The notes beneath the pieces are model-generated. The model worked only from the letters and a program-made list of their open reading frames with translations, searched no databases and was not told where the DNA came from. From the NCBI RefSeq assembly GCF_029360805.1, contig NZ_JARKNC010000010.1, forward strand, positions 186,001 through 250,000: a DNA stretch of 64,000 nt, given 5' to 3'. Shown piece after piece: positions 45,800-55,285 of this stretch. The translations under genes were made by a program, and so were the position numbers. Origin of the DNA: Daejeonella sp. JGW-45. Its GTDB lineage: Bacteria > Bacteroidota > Bacteroidia > Sphingobacteriales > Sphingobacteriaceae. The first letter of the stretch is position 1; each line of letters begins with the position of its first letter.

Positions 45800-45832
45800 G
45801 AATAAGCGGTTAGGAGTTTATAATGGTTGAGA

Positions 45833-45840
45833 CAAATATA
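45833..45840 (-). promoter_or_regulatory. Candidate -7 element of the M28 peptidase gene
   Basis: Minus-strand TATATTTG, exact TAnnTTTG, 33 nt before the ATG. Confidence 0.4.
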
Positions 45841-45988
45841 TAAAAATGTAGATATAGCACGGAAAGGGTATACCACCGTTTTATTTTTAGGCTCCGGTTC
45901 CGGCGATCAGATCATCATCGCACATGCCGGTGCTTCCGGTTTGAATAATTCTTCTTAATTTCCCCCCAACCTTACACAATAATCAAAC

Positions 45989-47116
45989 ATGATATCGTTA
46001 AAACCGGGCATAGCAAAGTTTCTTGCTGTTCTGGCGGGCTTAATTGCCAGTCATTCAACCGTATACTCACAATCCATATTTTCAGGTAAGGAAGCCTTGT
46101 TCACTACGCCGCGGCAATACATAGCCACGTTCTCTCATACGGCACCGGTAGTCGACGGGAAAATCGACGATGCAGTCTGGCAGAGCGCAGCCTGGACAGA
46201 CAAGTTCATTGACATTGAAGGTGAAAGCAAATCCTTACCGGCCTGGGACACCCGGGCCAAAATGCTTTGGACCGCAGAAGGCCTGTATATCGCGGCTGAA
46301 CTATTGGAACCTCATGTTTGGGGATACCTGAAAAACCACGACGATATAGTTTTCTATGATAACGACTTCGAAGTGTTCATCGATCCGGATAACGATACAC
46401 ACCGCTACTATGAGCTAGAAATAAATGCAGTGAATACCATTTTTGACCTGTTTATGCCTAAACCATACCGGAACAGCGGTGGTGCGATGTTCACGTATAA
46501 TACGCCGGGTATGAAGACCGCTGTCAGCGTGCAGGGCACGGTAAACAACCCCAGTGATACAGATAAAGGCTGGACAGTGGAAATGTTTATTCCATTTCTG
46601 GCTGTAACCATGGGCAATGTCGCTAAAGTGCCGGCCGATGGAGAGTTCTGGCGAATTAACTTCTCGCGGGTAGAGTGGGACGTGGAAGTGAAAGGCGGCA
46701 AATATGTAAAGCTAAAAGACGCAAACGGCCGTAACCTGCCTGAACATAATTGGGTATGGTCGCCACAAGGCGTTATCAATATGCATTATCCGGAACGCTG
46801 GGGCTATTTGTTTTTCAGTAAGCCCGACGCCGGAAAGCCGCTGGCAGAATACAAAATTCCGTACAGCGAGGAACAAAAAAAGCATTTATGGCTTGTTTAT
46901 TATCGTCAAAAGGAACATTTTCAAAAGAACCGTACCTATGCCAGGGACCTGAAAGAACTTGGGATAACTGCCACTGATATAAAAATCGATGGGAAGGATA
47001 ATAAATTATCAATGGAAGCTACGAGCAGGCAATTTATGGTTTACATAACCGGCGAGCAGGTAACCTACACTGTCAATGATGAAGGCCTGGTACAGGCCAT
47101 CAGACTTCCCAGGTAA
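45989..47116 (+). CDS. Secreted carbohydrate-binding family 9-like protein
   Basis: 375 residues with a signal peptide (about STVYSQ). The mature part begins with the CBM9-like pattern (APVVDGKIDDAVWQSAAWTD, LWTAEGLYIAAEL, YDNDFEVFIDPDND), a beta-sandwich that binds sugars. The C-terminal 90 residues lack a known domain. A role in binding plant or fungal polysaccharide is likely from the family. It is single and followed by an 11-bp tandem repeat. Confidence 0.85.
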   Translation: MISLKPGIAKFLAVLAGLIASHSTVYSQSIFSGKEALFTTPRQYIATFSHTAPVVDGKIDDAVWQSAAWTDKFIDIEGESKSLPAWDTRAKMLWTAEGLYIAAELLEPHVWGYLKNHDDIVFYDNDFEVFIDPDNDTHRYYELEINAVNTIFDLFMPKPYRNSGGAMFTYNTPGMKTAVSVQGTVNNPSDTDKGWTVEMFIPFLAVTMGNVAKVPADGEFWRINFSRVEWDVEVKGGKYVKLKDANGRNLPEHNWVWSPQGVINMHYPERWGYLFFSKPDAGKPLAEYKIPYSEEQKKHLWLVYYRQKEHFQKNRTYARDLKELGITATDIKIDGKDNKLSMEATSRQFMVYITGEQVTYTVNDEGLVQAIRLPR

Positions 47117-47144
47117 GCGTTAGTTAAGCCTTAGTGAATGCTCG

Positions 47145-47199
47145 AACGTAGGATAAACGTAAGATAAACGTAGAATAAACGTAGGATAAACGTAGGATG
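47145..47199. repeat. Five tandem 11-bp repeats
   Basis: Unit AACGTAGGATA repeated five times with few changes (third and sixth-ninth positions), in the short gap between convergent CBM9-like and YdcF genes. No hairpin; it is a simple microsatellite-like array of a kind prone to copy-number change. Confidence 0.8.
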
Positions 47200-47217
47200 A
47201 TACCTCCTTAGTCCTTT

Positions 47218-47976
47218 CTAACTATAGCCCTTAAGTTCATACATCAGCACGCCAACAATTTCACGCATGAGCCTTTCCCAATTGCGAATATTCCGGGTAT
47301 CCGGAATAAACAGGTCTTCGGGATAGTACCCTTGCTTGGCGGGTTCGGGGTCGGTAGAGTAAATATCTGCCGGTATCCCTGCCTTATCAAAACATCCTTT
47401 CGCCCTTCTCATATGAAACGCAGAGGTGATCAGTACCGGCGATGAGATTTTGTTTTGCTCTAAGATCTTTTTGGTTTCAACGGCATTCTCATAAGTATTG
47501 CGTGAAACAGTATCGATCAATATAACCGAATCGGGCACATGGCACTGTTTTACGAGGAACTCCCTGGCCAGCAATGCTTCGCGGGTATCGATCACCATGC
47601 TGCCTGAGCCTCCGCTGATCAGTATTTTGTCAACCTGCCCCTTTCTGTACATACTCAGCGCTTCCGTTAAGCGATCCACATCATCACCAAAAGTAAGGCG
47701 ATGCAGTTCCGGGTCGCGGGTCATAAAGCCCGACAAAACAATAGCTATATCATATTGTCCATTCTGAGTAAACGCGGTGTCTTTTAACTCCCAGGCCCTC
47801 ATTAGACGGCCGATGATAAACGGATTGCTGAAAATAAGCAGGAGCACCAGGGATGTAACAAGCAACCGCCGCTTTGTTTGAACCTTTCTAGCGAGCAGGG
47901 CTGCGAACAGGAGCAGCACAATGATCACCGTAGGGGATATCAGGAAGGTTAACAGCTTAGACAGGTAGAAAAACAT
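47218..47976 (-). CDS. YdcF/SanA family membrane protein
   Basis: 252 residues, N-terminal helices (LLTFLISPTVIIVLLLFAALLA and LLVTSLVLLLIFSNPFI) then a DUF218 domain with IAIVLSGFM, DRLTEALSMYRKG, ILISGGSGS, RNTYENAVETKKIL and VLITSAFHMRRAKGCF. The group includes ElyC/SanA, linked to envelope polysaccharide and antibiotic sensitivity. Mechanism unknown. Confidence 0.85.
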   Translation of the reverse strand: MFFYLSKLLTFLISPTVIIVLLLFAALLARKVQTKRRLLVTSLVLLLIFSNPFIIGRLMRAWELKDTAFTQNGQYDIAIVLSGFMTRDPELHRLTFGDDVDRLTEALSMYRKGQVDKILISGGSGSMVIDTREALLAREFLVKQCHVPDSVILIDTVSRNTYENAVETKKILEQNKISSPVLITSAFHMRRAKGCFDKAGIPADIYSTDPEPAKQGYYPEDLFIPDTRNIRNWERLMREIVGVLMYELKGYS

Positions 47977-48147
47977 TGAAGGATTCGCACATTATTTTGC
48001 TAAGGTAAATAAAGCCAATTTATTTGACATTAATATGAATTTTGACAATGGAACAGGCGTAACTATTCTTCCTGTATCCCGTACAACAGCCTAAGACAAA
48101 ACGGTTTCATTCAATACCGGGGATACATTTACGCTAGTTGCCGCCCA

Positions 48148-49086
48148 ATGCCAATTAAACCTCAACGGTTAATTTTCTTAATTTATCTATGCCTTTTGAT
48201 ACTGGCAGGGATGAATTCGGCCAGCGCACAGCAGAAAGCCATGTTCACCCAGTATATGTTCAATGGCCTGGTGGTGAATCCTGCGTATTCTGCTATCGAC
48301 GAAACGCTTAATATCACCGCTCTTGCCCGCCAGCAGTGGGTGGGATTTAAAGGAGCACCTAATACCCAAACCTTAACAGTGCACAGTCCGATAAAGCAAT
48401 CAAACACCTCCGCCGGGATCATCCTGATGCGGGATCAGATAGGAGAGGTTATCAGGGAAAATGGGGCCTTTGCTACCTTAGCTCACCGGGTGCAGCTGCA
48501 GGAAGGTACTTATCTTGCCCTGGGAGTAAATGGAGGCATAGGTAAATATGTTGGTGAATATAGCTTAACAGGCAGCGCATCTGCTGCTACTGATCCTGTA
48601 TTCGGAGATCAAAACTCTCTGCGCGGCAACTTTGGTGTTGGCCTGATGCTCTTCTCAGACAAGTTCTATGCAGGCATATCATCGCCTTTTTTTTATTATC
48701 GCGACCTGGGCGGCGAAGCGCCATCAGAAACAGCATACAAGCCACACTATATAATGCAGGGCGGCTATCTGGTAGACCTGGGACCTGAACTCAAGTTTAA
48801 GCCCAACGTTCTTGTCAAATATGTAAGCGGTTCACCAGTTCAGGTGGATGTAAACGCTAACTTCCTGCTCAAGGAAACGATCTGGCTTGGCGGTTCGGTT
48901 CGCTCTATGGATTCATTTGACGTACTTGCAGAGCTGCAGCTAACACCTAATATTCAGCTGGGATACTCGTATGATTTTACCACATCGAGGCTTGCTAAGG
49001 TCGAGAAAGGGTCTCATGAAATTGTATTGAATTTCAGGCTGTGGTCCAGGGGCAATTCTACTACACTGCCCAAATGTTATTTCTAA
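48148..49086 (+). CDS. PorP/SprF family type IX secretion outer-membrane protein
   Basis: 312-residue outer-membrane barrel with a signal peptide (about MNSASAQ). The start of the mature part, QKAMFTQYMFNGLVVNPAYS, is the PorP/SprF signature, and the C-terminus is barrel-like (LQLTPNIQLGYSYDF). Known members dock T9SS cargo or anchor adhesins. It is not next to other por/spr genes or to a large adhesin here, so it is an orphan copy. Confidence 0.88.
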   Translation: MPIKPQRLIFLIYLCLLILAGMNSASAQQKAMFTQYMFNGLVVNPAYSAIDETLNITALARQQWVGFKGAPNTQTLTVHSPIKQSNTSAGIILMRDQIGEVIRENGAFATLAHRVQLQEGTYLALGVNGGIGKYVGEYSLTGSASAATDPVFGDQNSLRGNFGVGLMLFSDKFYAGISSPFFYYRDLGGEAPSETAYKPHYIMQGGYLVDLGPELKFKPNVLVKYVSGSPVQVDVNANFLLKETIWLGGSVRSMDSFDVLAELQLTPNIQLGYSYDFTTSRLAKVEKGSHEIVLNFRLWSRGNSTTLPKCYF

Positions 49087-49087
49087 G

Positions 49088-49369
49088 CTATTCTACGCTC
49101 ACTGTAAGACCTTCCTGTTTAAGGATCTTTCTGTAGACTTCTACTTCCGTAAAGGAACCTTCCAGGATAACGCATTTCCCGTCATTATGCACCGTCCATG
49201 CTATCCGCTCAGCCTCCTTTTCTGTGTAGTCGAGGTATTTTACGAGGCAATTGATGACATGCTCAAAGGTATTGGTATCGTCATTCCAAAGAATAAGGCG
49301 ATGGGTGACTTTTAACGCCGCTAATACTTCTTCAAGCGTTAGAGTTTCTTCCTGTACCTGTGTTCCCAT
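49088..49369 (-). CDS. clpS: ATP-dependent Clp protease adaptor ClpS
   Basis: 93 residues. The ClpS core is clear: LILWNDDTNTFEHVINCL, EAERIAWTVHNDGKCVI with the ClpA/N-end binding His, and the terminal VEVYRKILKQEGL. It delivers N-degron substrates to ClpAP. It is convergent with PorP/SprF with 1 bp between. Confidence 0.93.
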   Translation of the reverse strand: MGTQVQEETLTLEEVLAALKVTHRLILWNDDTNTFEHVINCLVKYLDYTEKEAERIAWTVHNDGKCVILEGSFTEVEVYRKILKQEGLTVSVE

Positions 49370-49424
49370 TTTGCAAAAATACGGAATGGATAACGATTTC
49401 GATATTATAAATTGAGAATGCTAT

Positions 49425-49535
49425 AAAGGAATAAGGAACAGAGAATAAGGAACAAAGATTGAATAGTTTAACTATCCCTTTGATATGTTCATCTTCCGGT
49501 ATGCAGTCCTTGCTCTTTACTCCTTACTCCCTTTT
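49425..49535. repeat. Imperfect inverted GA-rich repeat pair
   Basis: AAAGGAATAAGGAACAGAG with continuation at 49425-49457, and an inverted relative (CCTTGCTCTTTACTCCTTAC) at 49508-49535. The arms match at roughly three quarters of positions. It lies after the SDR stop and may act as a terminator. A similar GGAACAG motif appears inside miaB. Confidence 0.5.
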
Positions 49536-49547
49536 AGATTAATCTGA

Positions 49548-50423
49548 TTAGCTTCCTTTCGCAGACCGTGTCATCTGCTCAAGCATATCCCACATTTCCG
49601 GAGTTATGGCCTCAAGACCGTTAAACTGACCGGCTCCCTGCAGCCATTCTCCTCCGTCTATGGTGATCACTTCGCCATTAATATATCCTGAAAAATCTGA
49701 GAGCATAAATGCAGCCAGGTTTGCCAGCTCCTGGTACTCACCCACGCGCCTGAGGGGAACCCGGTTCCTGAAATCGAACTTCCTGGCCATATCACCTGGC
49801 AATAGGCGGTCCCATGCTCCTTTAGTTGGAAAGGGTCCCGGCGCGATAGCATTGGTACGGATCCCGTATTTACCCCACTCTACCGCCAGCGAGCGCGTCA
49901 TTGCAAGCACGCCGCCTTTGGCGCAGGCAGAAGGCACGACATATCCCGATCCTGTAAAGGCATAAGTGGTGACGATATTCAATATAGTACCGGCTTGCTT
50001 CTCTTTGATCCAGTGCTTGCCGAAAGCCATGGTGCAGTTTGCCGTACCTTTAAGTACAATGTCAATGATAGTAGAAAAGGCATTGGCAGAAAGCCTCTCT
50101 GTTGGCGAGATGAAGTTGCCCGCTGCATTATTCAATAATCCGTGAACTCCTCCAAATGCTTCAATGGACGACTTCAGAACAGTTTCAATCTCGTCCGGAT
50201 TCCTTACGTCGCATTGCAGGGGAAGGACATTGCCGGCAGTTTCACTTTGCATCTCGGATGCGGCTTTTGTGAGTACATCCAACTTGCGGCTGGTAATAAC
50301 CACATTCGCCCCTAGTTTCAGGAAGTAGGTACTCATTGCACGCCCCAAACCAGTACCGCCGCCGGTTACGACAATAGTTTTTCCCGACAATGCGTCATCT
50401 CTTAGCATGGGTTCGTTGTACAT
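49548..50423 (-). CDS. SDR family oxidoreductase (2,4-dienoyl-CoA reductase-like)
   Basis: 291 residues from the ATG at 50423. SDR motifs are present: TGGGTGLGRAM (cofactor), NNAAGN, and an active site that lacks the usual Tyr-x-x-x-Lys spacing: VVPSACAKGG carries Ser/Ala where Tyr is expected, as in dienoyl-CoA reductases. Its ATG overlaps the stop of the enoyl-CoA hydratase gene (TGATG), so the two are translated together and act in fatty acid oxidation (inference). Confidence 0.85.
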   Translation of the reverse strand: MYNEPMLRDDALSGKTIVVTGGGTGLGRAMSTYFLKLGANVVITSRKLDVLTKAASEMQSETAGNVLPLQCDVRNPDEIETVLKSSIEAFGGVHGLLNNAAGNFISPTERLSANAFSTIIDIVLKGTANCTMAFGKHWIKEKQAGTILNIVTTYAFTGSGYVVPSACAKGGVLAMTRSLAVEWGKYGIRTNAIAPGPFPTKGAWDRLLPGDMARKFDFRNRVPLRRVGEYQELANLAAFMLSDFSGYINGEVITIDGGEWLQGAGQFNGLEAITPEMWDMLEQMTRSAKGS

Positions 50424-51190
50424 CAGGATGATTTCTGTTGGAGGTTTTGGATAATCGTCTTTAAAATAGAGCGCGTACTCGGCGACCACCATTGTTTTAG
50501 CATAATTTCCAGCATCTCAGATTGATCGGCGCCTACCTTCGCAAGGAGTTCTGCCCTTAAATTAGCTTTACTCTGCCGCCACGTGGTTGGGTCCATCTGT
50601 ATATATTTTTGTATGCTGCGCTCTGCCGCATGCAGAATACTTTCCGGTTTCACCAGCTCATCTACCAGCCCGGACTTGAGCGCCTCGCCGGTGTTCATCA
50701 GTTTACCCTCCAGCATATAGCGATAGGCCGTTGCATTGCCCAGCCAGAAGGAATACAGGTGAAAGATACTTTGCGGAACTATTATACCTACCGGTACTTC
50801 ATTAAGACCGATGATATATTTGCCTTCCGACATCACGCGGTAGTCACAGCAGATTGCCAGAACGCAGCCTCCCGCCGGACTGTGGCCGCTGATTGCAGCG
50901 ACCATGGGTTTACGAAAAGCAACAAGGGTTTTAACCAGATCCAGGAAGTCTATCCAGAATTGCCTGATGGCTGTTTCATCATAATTATAGAGTTCAATAA
51001 GGTCGAGTCCCGCGGAGAAGAAGCCTTCTTTCCCGCTGAGGATAAGCCCTGCAATATTATCGTCTTTCTCTATGCTCCGCACCATTTGCCCGATCTCTGA
51101 AACCATTTCCGCATTGATCGCATTTGAACGGCCTCTGTCAAGCTGAAGGACAGCTATTCTATCTTTGATATTAACTTTAATTGTATTCAT
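50423..51190 (-). CDS. Enoyl-CoA hydratase/isomerase family protein
   Basis: 255 residues of the crotonase fold. The oxyanion-hole motifs are GFFSAGLDL and ISGHSPAGGCVLAICCDYRV. The usual catalytic Glu positions are replaced (EVPVGIIVPQ), which leaves the exact reaction open (isomerase or hydratase). It is coupled to the SDR gene. Confidence 0.85.
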   Translation of the reverse strand: MNTIKVNIKDRIAVLQLDRGRSNAINAEMVSEIGQMVRSIEKDDNIAGLILSGKEGFFSAGLDLIELYNYDETAIRQFWIDFLDLVKTLVAFRKPMVAAISGHSPAGGCVLAICCDYRVMSEGKYIIGLNEVPVGIIVPQSIFHLYSFWLGNATAYRYMLEGKLMNTGEALKSGLVDELVKPESILHAAERSIQKYIQMDPTTWRQSKANLRAELLAKVGADQSEMLEIMLKQWWSPSTRSILKTIIQNLQQKSS

Positions 51191-51212
51191 TATCTTCTCT
51201 GTATTTCAGGTG

Positions 51213-53924
51213 CTACCTGACACTGTAACGGTATACCTGCCTGCCCGGCGAGCCCTTTAAATTAATTCCCTCGACAATGACTTTATAGTTTCCCGCGCCG
51301 TCAGCATTGAAGAACTCTACGCTCGATTTGCCATCATTATCGCTGATAACATTAGGGTTCCAGTACACCGTGGTTCTAAGGTCTGCAACCTTTGCATTGA
51401 TTTTAGGATCTTCGTAGTTAGGTGAGTAAAACTCACGGGCTTTATAGAAGCCTTTGGGGTTATAGCTGATAACACCCGGGGCATAGGTTCTGTAATCTTT
51501 ATTGCCCTCGGCCCGCTTGGTATTGATCACCAACACACCGCCTCCTCCGCGCATTCCGTAAATGGCTGTGTTACCCCCGCTTTTCAGGACCTCAATACTT
51601 TCCACATCATTTGGGTTTACAGATGAGATAAACTCCGGTTCAACATACATCCCATCTATAATGATCTGCATTGGAACAGGCCCGCGGAAGGAAGTGTTCA
51701 TACTCCTGGTTGAATAAACTATGCCGTTATTCACTATTATACCCGCCACCCGTCCCTGGATACATTGAGTGAGAAAGGAGCAGTTCCGAAGGTCTTCACT
51801 TTTTATTATCGCATCAGCGTGGCCGGCGCCGTTAAGATTGGATGAGTGTTTAAGTACTGGCTTTTTCTCAACAATCTTTACTTCGTCGAGAAGGATGCTC
51901 CGGCCAACTATCCCGTGAAGGCGCCAGTCGTCATATTGATTTTTGCTGTTTTGAAGGTAAGGCAAAATAGAGCGGTTTACGTTGATCTCTACCTGTGCCT
52001 CATTTTTGTTTTTGGTCACCAGCTGGGCAGGAATACGGTTAAGTTCAATCTCAACATTCTTACGATCGCGTTCGTTTCTGGCCTGGACAATGAATTTGGT
52101 GCTGTCGCTAAATACTAAATTGGGAAACCTGAAATCACCGTTGACATCGGTCAGCGTATCCAGCAGAAAGACGTCGCCAGCTGAAGAAAGTAAGGTAACG
52201 CGGCCACCCACCACAGGCTTACCATTCAGGGCTTTAACCCTTCCGCTTATTTCCATATTAGTCTCGGGCTGATACACGAGGTTAGGGTATGAGTTAGAAA
52301 GAATGTTTTTCCATTCGAAGCGCCGCCAGCCCTGGGTCATCAGCAAGATATCCAGGTGCCTTATCTTCGTTTCATTAATATCGGTGAAATAATGATTCGG
52401 TTGCTCGATAAATCCCTTCAGATCAGAGCTAAGCAAGAGGTTTGAAATGATAGTCGTTTCCGCAGATTCATTGAACGGGACTTTCGTCTCGTCGATCACC
52501 GCAATTGAAAAGCTGCCGCTGGCAGGCAGGCCTTTCGAATCTTTCACATCCAGCATCAGCTTAACCTTTTCACGCTTCTCGTAGCTGCTTTTTGCGGTTC
52601 CCACCTCTATCTTCATAAAATCGGAATGGTTAATAAAAACCAGCCGTTCTGCCACTGGCTGATTGCCTGGCGAGAATAGTGTTAATTGCAGAATACCTGT
52701 AGGAAAACGGCTCTTAGGTATTTTGGAGCTGAAGGATTGGGCATCGAGTTTATTCTTTGCTACAAAATGCACCACGCCATTTGTCTGGGCTACTAAAGTG
52801 AATTTAGAGTCAGGCTGGATCCCTACCGAAGTCGAAATGTGGACATGCAGATTATCAGGGTCCATGTTGTTAACAGTTAATACATAACCCTTCGGAGCCA
52901 CCCTTGGCAGCGGAAAGGTTCTTTCGGAGCCATCCTCAAATTTGATATGCGCTGTATAAGTTTCGTTTGCCAGCGGCTGTAACCTGAAATGTCCCATACC
53001 TGCATGTTCCGACTCGAAGTCAATTACCTTTGCGTTTGCCTCGTCGGAGATATATCCTGTTACCTTCATACCCAATCCGTCAGCGCCAACTGCTTTAAAA
53101 CCGACCCGCGAACGTATGCCTGCAACAAGATCACCGCTTTCGGGGAAGAACTGCACATCCGCCTGGTTGGATGTAGATTTAACGGGAAAGTTCTTTGATA
53201 CCAGTGTTTTGTCATCTACTTTGATGCTCGTCGATATTTTTCCTGATTTAAGTATGAAAGGCTGCGTGTTTGTAAAAGCGATCTGCAGGTCACCCTTCGC
53301 ATCGGTAATGCCTTTGCCTTTTGTAATATTCCTGAAGTCTAAATTCACACTGTACGTTACCTCCTTATTGGCCAAAGGCACCCCATCCATATCTGTGTAA
53401 TTAATATCAGCAATTACTTTTTCTGAGTTTCCCGTTTTACTGAATTGATAACTGACATTGGTCAGGATATTATTTGAAATGGAGTTCCCAATTGTAAATG
53501 TCTTATCAAAAAAATATTCTTCACCGAAATTACGCATCCATGTGGTATAAGCCCGGATGCGATAATTGCCCTCTTTAAGTGAATCGGCAAGCGCAAAATC
53601 TCCTGATGCAGTCCCGAACAGGAGGGGCAATTTTAAAGACTGCTTAACAGAGTCCTTTTCGTTGATCAACTCAACATACAGGATCTGGCTTAGAACAGAC
53701 AACTCATTCCTTTCAGCGTTGACGACATAAGCTTTGAACCATATATTATCCCCAATTGCGTAGTATGGCTTGTCCATGTGCAGATGGACTTTCTCCTGCG
53801 GGTATTCGGAGCGATATTTTTCGATCTGCGCTAAGATCTTCTTCAGGGCTTCATCCTCCTGGATAAAACCGAATATAATTGTTGTAATCAGAACAGGTAT
53901 CAGTAAAAGCAGGCGCTTTTTCAT
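51213..53924 (-). CDS. Macroglobulin-domain protein with TonB-type plug domain but no barrel
   Basis: 903 residues from the ATG at 53924; an upstream start at 53972 would precede the signal peptide (LLLLIPVLITTIIFG) by 16 residues. MG2-like repeats begin at KVHLHMDKPYYAIGDNIWF (about 50-400), a carboxypeptidase-regulatory-like domain is near 560-640 (ISGRVKALNGKPVVGGRVTL), then a TonB plug (CIQGRVAGIIV, FRGPVPMQIIIDGMYV, VESIEVLKSGGNTAIYGMRG, about 715-835). No transporter barrel follows, only 85 residues. The family is widespread in Bacteroidota with unknown role, probably periplasmic or surface-bound. Confidence 0.82.
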   Translation of the reverse strand: MKKRLLLLIPVLITTIIFGFIQEDEALKKILAQIEKYRSEYPQEKVHLHMDKPYYAIGDNIWFKAYVVNAERNELSVLSQILYVELINEKDSVKQSLKLPLLFGTASGDFALADSLKEGNYRIRAYTTWMRNFGEEYFFDKTFTIGNSISNNILTNVSYQFSKTGNSEKVIADINYTDMDGVPLANKEVTYSVNLDFRNITKGKGITDAKGDLQIAFTNTQPFILKSGKISTSIKVDDKTLVSKNFPVKSTSNQADVQFFPESGDLVAGIRSRVGFKAVGADGLGMKVTGYISDEANAKVIDFESEHAGMGHFRLQPLANETYTAHIKFEDGSERTFPLPRVAPKGYVLTVNNMDPDNLHVHISTSVGIQPDSKFTLVAQTNGVVHFVAKNKLDAQSFSSKIPKSRFPTGILQLTLFSPGNQPVAERLVFINHSDFMKIEVGTAKSSYEKREKVKLMLDVKDSKGLPASGSFSIAVIDETKVPFNESAETTIISNLLLSSDLKGFIEQPNHYFTDINETKIRHLDILLMTQGWRRFEWKNILSNSYPNLVYQPETNMEISGRVKALNGKPVVGGRVTLLSSAGDVFLLDTLTDVNGDFRFPNLVFSDSTKFIVQARNERDRKNVEIELNRIPAQLVTKNKNEAQVEINVNRSILPYLQNSKNQYDDWRLHGIVGRSILLDEVKIVEKKPVLKHSSNLNGAGHADAIIKSEDLRNCSFLTQCIQGRVAGIIVNNGIVYSTRSMNTSFRGPVPMQIIIDGMYVEPEFISSVNPNDVESIEVLKSGGNTAIYGMRGGGGVLVINTKRAEGNKDYRTYAPGVISYNPKGFYKAREFYSPNYEDPKINAKVADLRTTVYWNPNVISDNDGKSSVEFFNADGAGNYKVIVEGINLKGSPGRQVYRYSVR

Positions 53925-54030
53925 TGGGTTAGTTTTTTGCGGGTCTAAACCCTTTAAATGAGAATACCTCAATTTACGAAAAAATTGAGGTATTACTTTT
54001 ACCGGCCAGAGTATTTTTACAAGGGCAAGC

Positions 54031-54567
54031 TTAAAACGAATTCTTCCACATCATACTTTCTACAGGTTTCGTGGTTTTATTATTGTATTTGGCACTGCCC
54101 TTCGTGTTATACATAGTTTCTACATCACCGTCGACCACGAAATAAATGAGCTGTCCGATTGGCATCCCGGCGTAGATCTTTACCGGCTGAGCACAGGATA
54201 TTTCCAGGGTCCATGTATTGCAAAAGCCAACATCACCCTTCCCGGCAGTAGCGTGGATGTCTATTCCTAACCGCCCGGTACTTGATTTCCCTTCGAGAAA
54301 AGGTACATGCTTATGTGTTTCGGTATATTCAAGAGTTACCCCCAGGTAAAGAGTATTCGGCTGCAGTATAAAGCCGTCTTTAGGTATCTCAAAATGATCG
54401 ATCTCGTTATGGGCTTTTGCATCAAGCACCCGGTTCTTGTAGGTTGCAAGATATTTCCCCAGATGTACATCATAGGAATTGGTACCCAGGCAGTCTTTTT
54501 TGAAGGGTTCGATAATAATATTCCCTCTGTCAATTTCTTCCAGGATCAGCTTGTCGGAAAGGATCAT
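54031..54567 (-). CDS. dcd: dCTP deaminase
   Basis: 178 residues, the normal size. Motifs: LGTNSYDVHLG, LGVTLEYTE, FLEGKSSTGRLGIDIHATAGKGDVGF (described by its cores SSTGRLG and TAGKGD; active site) and PIGQLIYF. It turns dCTP to dUTP for dTTP synthesis. It is divergent from the PPTase gene. Confidence 0.93.
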   Translation of the reverse strand: MILSDKLILEEIDRGNIIIEPFKKDCLGTNSYDVHLGKYLATYKNRVLDAKAHNEIDHFEIPKDGFILQPNTLYLGVTLEYTETHKHVPFLEGKSSTGRLGIDIHATAGKGDVGFCNTWTLEISCAQPVKIYAGMPIGQLIYFVVDGDVETMYNTKGSAKYNNKTTKPVESMMWKNSF

Positions 54568-54609
54568 AAATAAGCTTAAGATTTGGCCTAAATTATGATT
54601 TATTTGAGA

Positions 54610-54617
54610 TAGTTTTG
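54610..54617 (+). promoter_or_regulatory. Candidate -7 element of the PPTase-lipB operon
   Basis: TAGTTTTG, exact TAnnTTTG, 20 bp before the ATG at 54638. The nearest TTG is 24 bp upstream, slightly too far. Confidence 0.35.
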
Positions 54618-54637
54618 CAGGTATTTTGTTTTTTAGA

Positions 54638-55285
54638 ATGTCGCTCGTTTATCATAAGGAATTAGACCCGCATACATCTTTTGCGATATGGAAGATCGAG
54701 GAATCTGCGGATGAGCTGCTGGCAAAGCTGCAGTTGAAGTCTCACGAGATCTCGTACCTCGATACCCTGGTAAATGGGAAGCGGAATCTGCATTGGCTGA
54801 GTACCCGTGTATTGCTCCGTCGTATGATGAATACCGAAGAGTATATCGACTGCCAGGTAGATCCCAGCGGCAAGCCTTACCTGACAAATTTCCCGCATCA
54901 CATTTCTCTGAGCCACTCGTTTGATTATGCAGCGGTTATGGTGAGCAGAACCCGGCGCGTCGGTATAGATATTGAGCTTATAAAGGATAAGATCGAACGC
55001 ATAGCTCATAAATTTATGAATGCCGGCGAGCTTGCCTTTATATCGCAAGACCGTATCGAACACCTTTACGTATGCTGGTGTGCCAAAGAGGCCATTTATA
55101 AATTGCACGGAAAGAAGAATATCAGTTTTTTAGACCATATACGGATCATGCCTTTTAATTATCCTGGATCGGGAACTTTCGAAGCGATGCTGGATTTAGG
55201 CACACGTATTAATACGTATACTGTGCATTATGATAAGTTTGACGGATATATGATCGGTTACGTGTCAGATAATAATGAAGAATAA
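54638..55285 (+). CDS. 4'-phosphopantetheinyl transferase superfamily protein
   Basis: 215 residues from the ATG at 54638 (a TTG 12 bp earlier is less likely). Sfp-type motifs: HISLSHSFDYAAV, VGIDIELIKDKIERIA and CWCAKEAIYKLHGKK, the magnesium- and CoA-binding sites. It loads acyl-carrier or peptidyl-carrier proteins; no carrier or synthase gene is near. It overlaps lipB by 11 bp. Confidence 0.88.
   Translation: MSLVYHKELDPHTSFAIWKIEESADELLAKLQLKSHEISYLDTLVNGKRNLHWLSTRVLLRRMMNTEEYIDCQVDPSGKPYLTNFPHHISLSHSFDYAAVMVSRTRRVGIDIELIKDKIERIAHKFMNAGELAFISQDRIEHLYVCWCAKEAIYKLHGKKNISFLDHIRIMPFNYPGSGTFEAMLDLGTRINTYTVHYDKFDGYMIGYVSDNNEE

Noticed and set aside
47145-47199. Possible CRISPR array
   Set aside because: 11-bp units follow directly with no spacers and no cas genes nearby.
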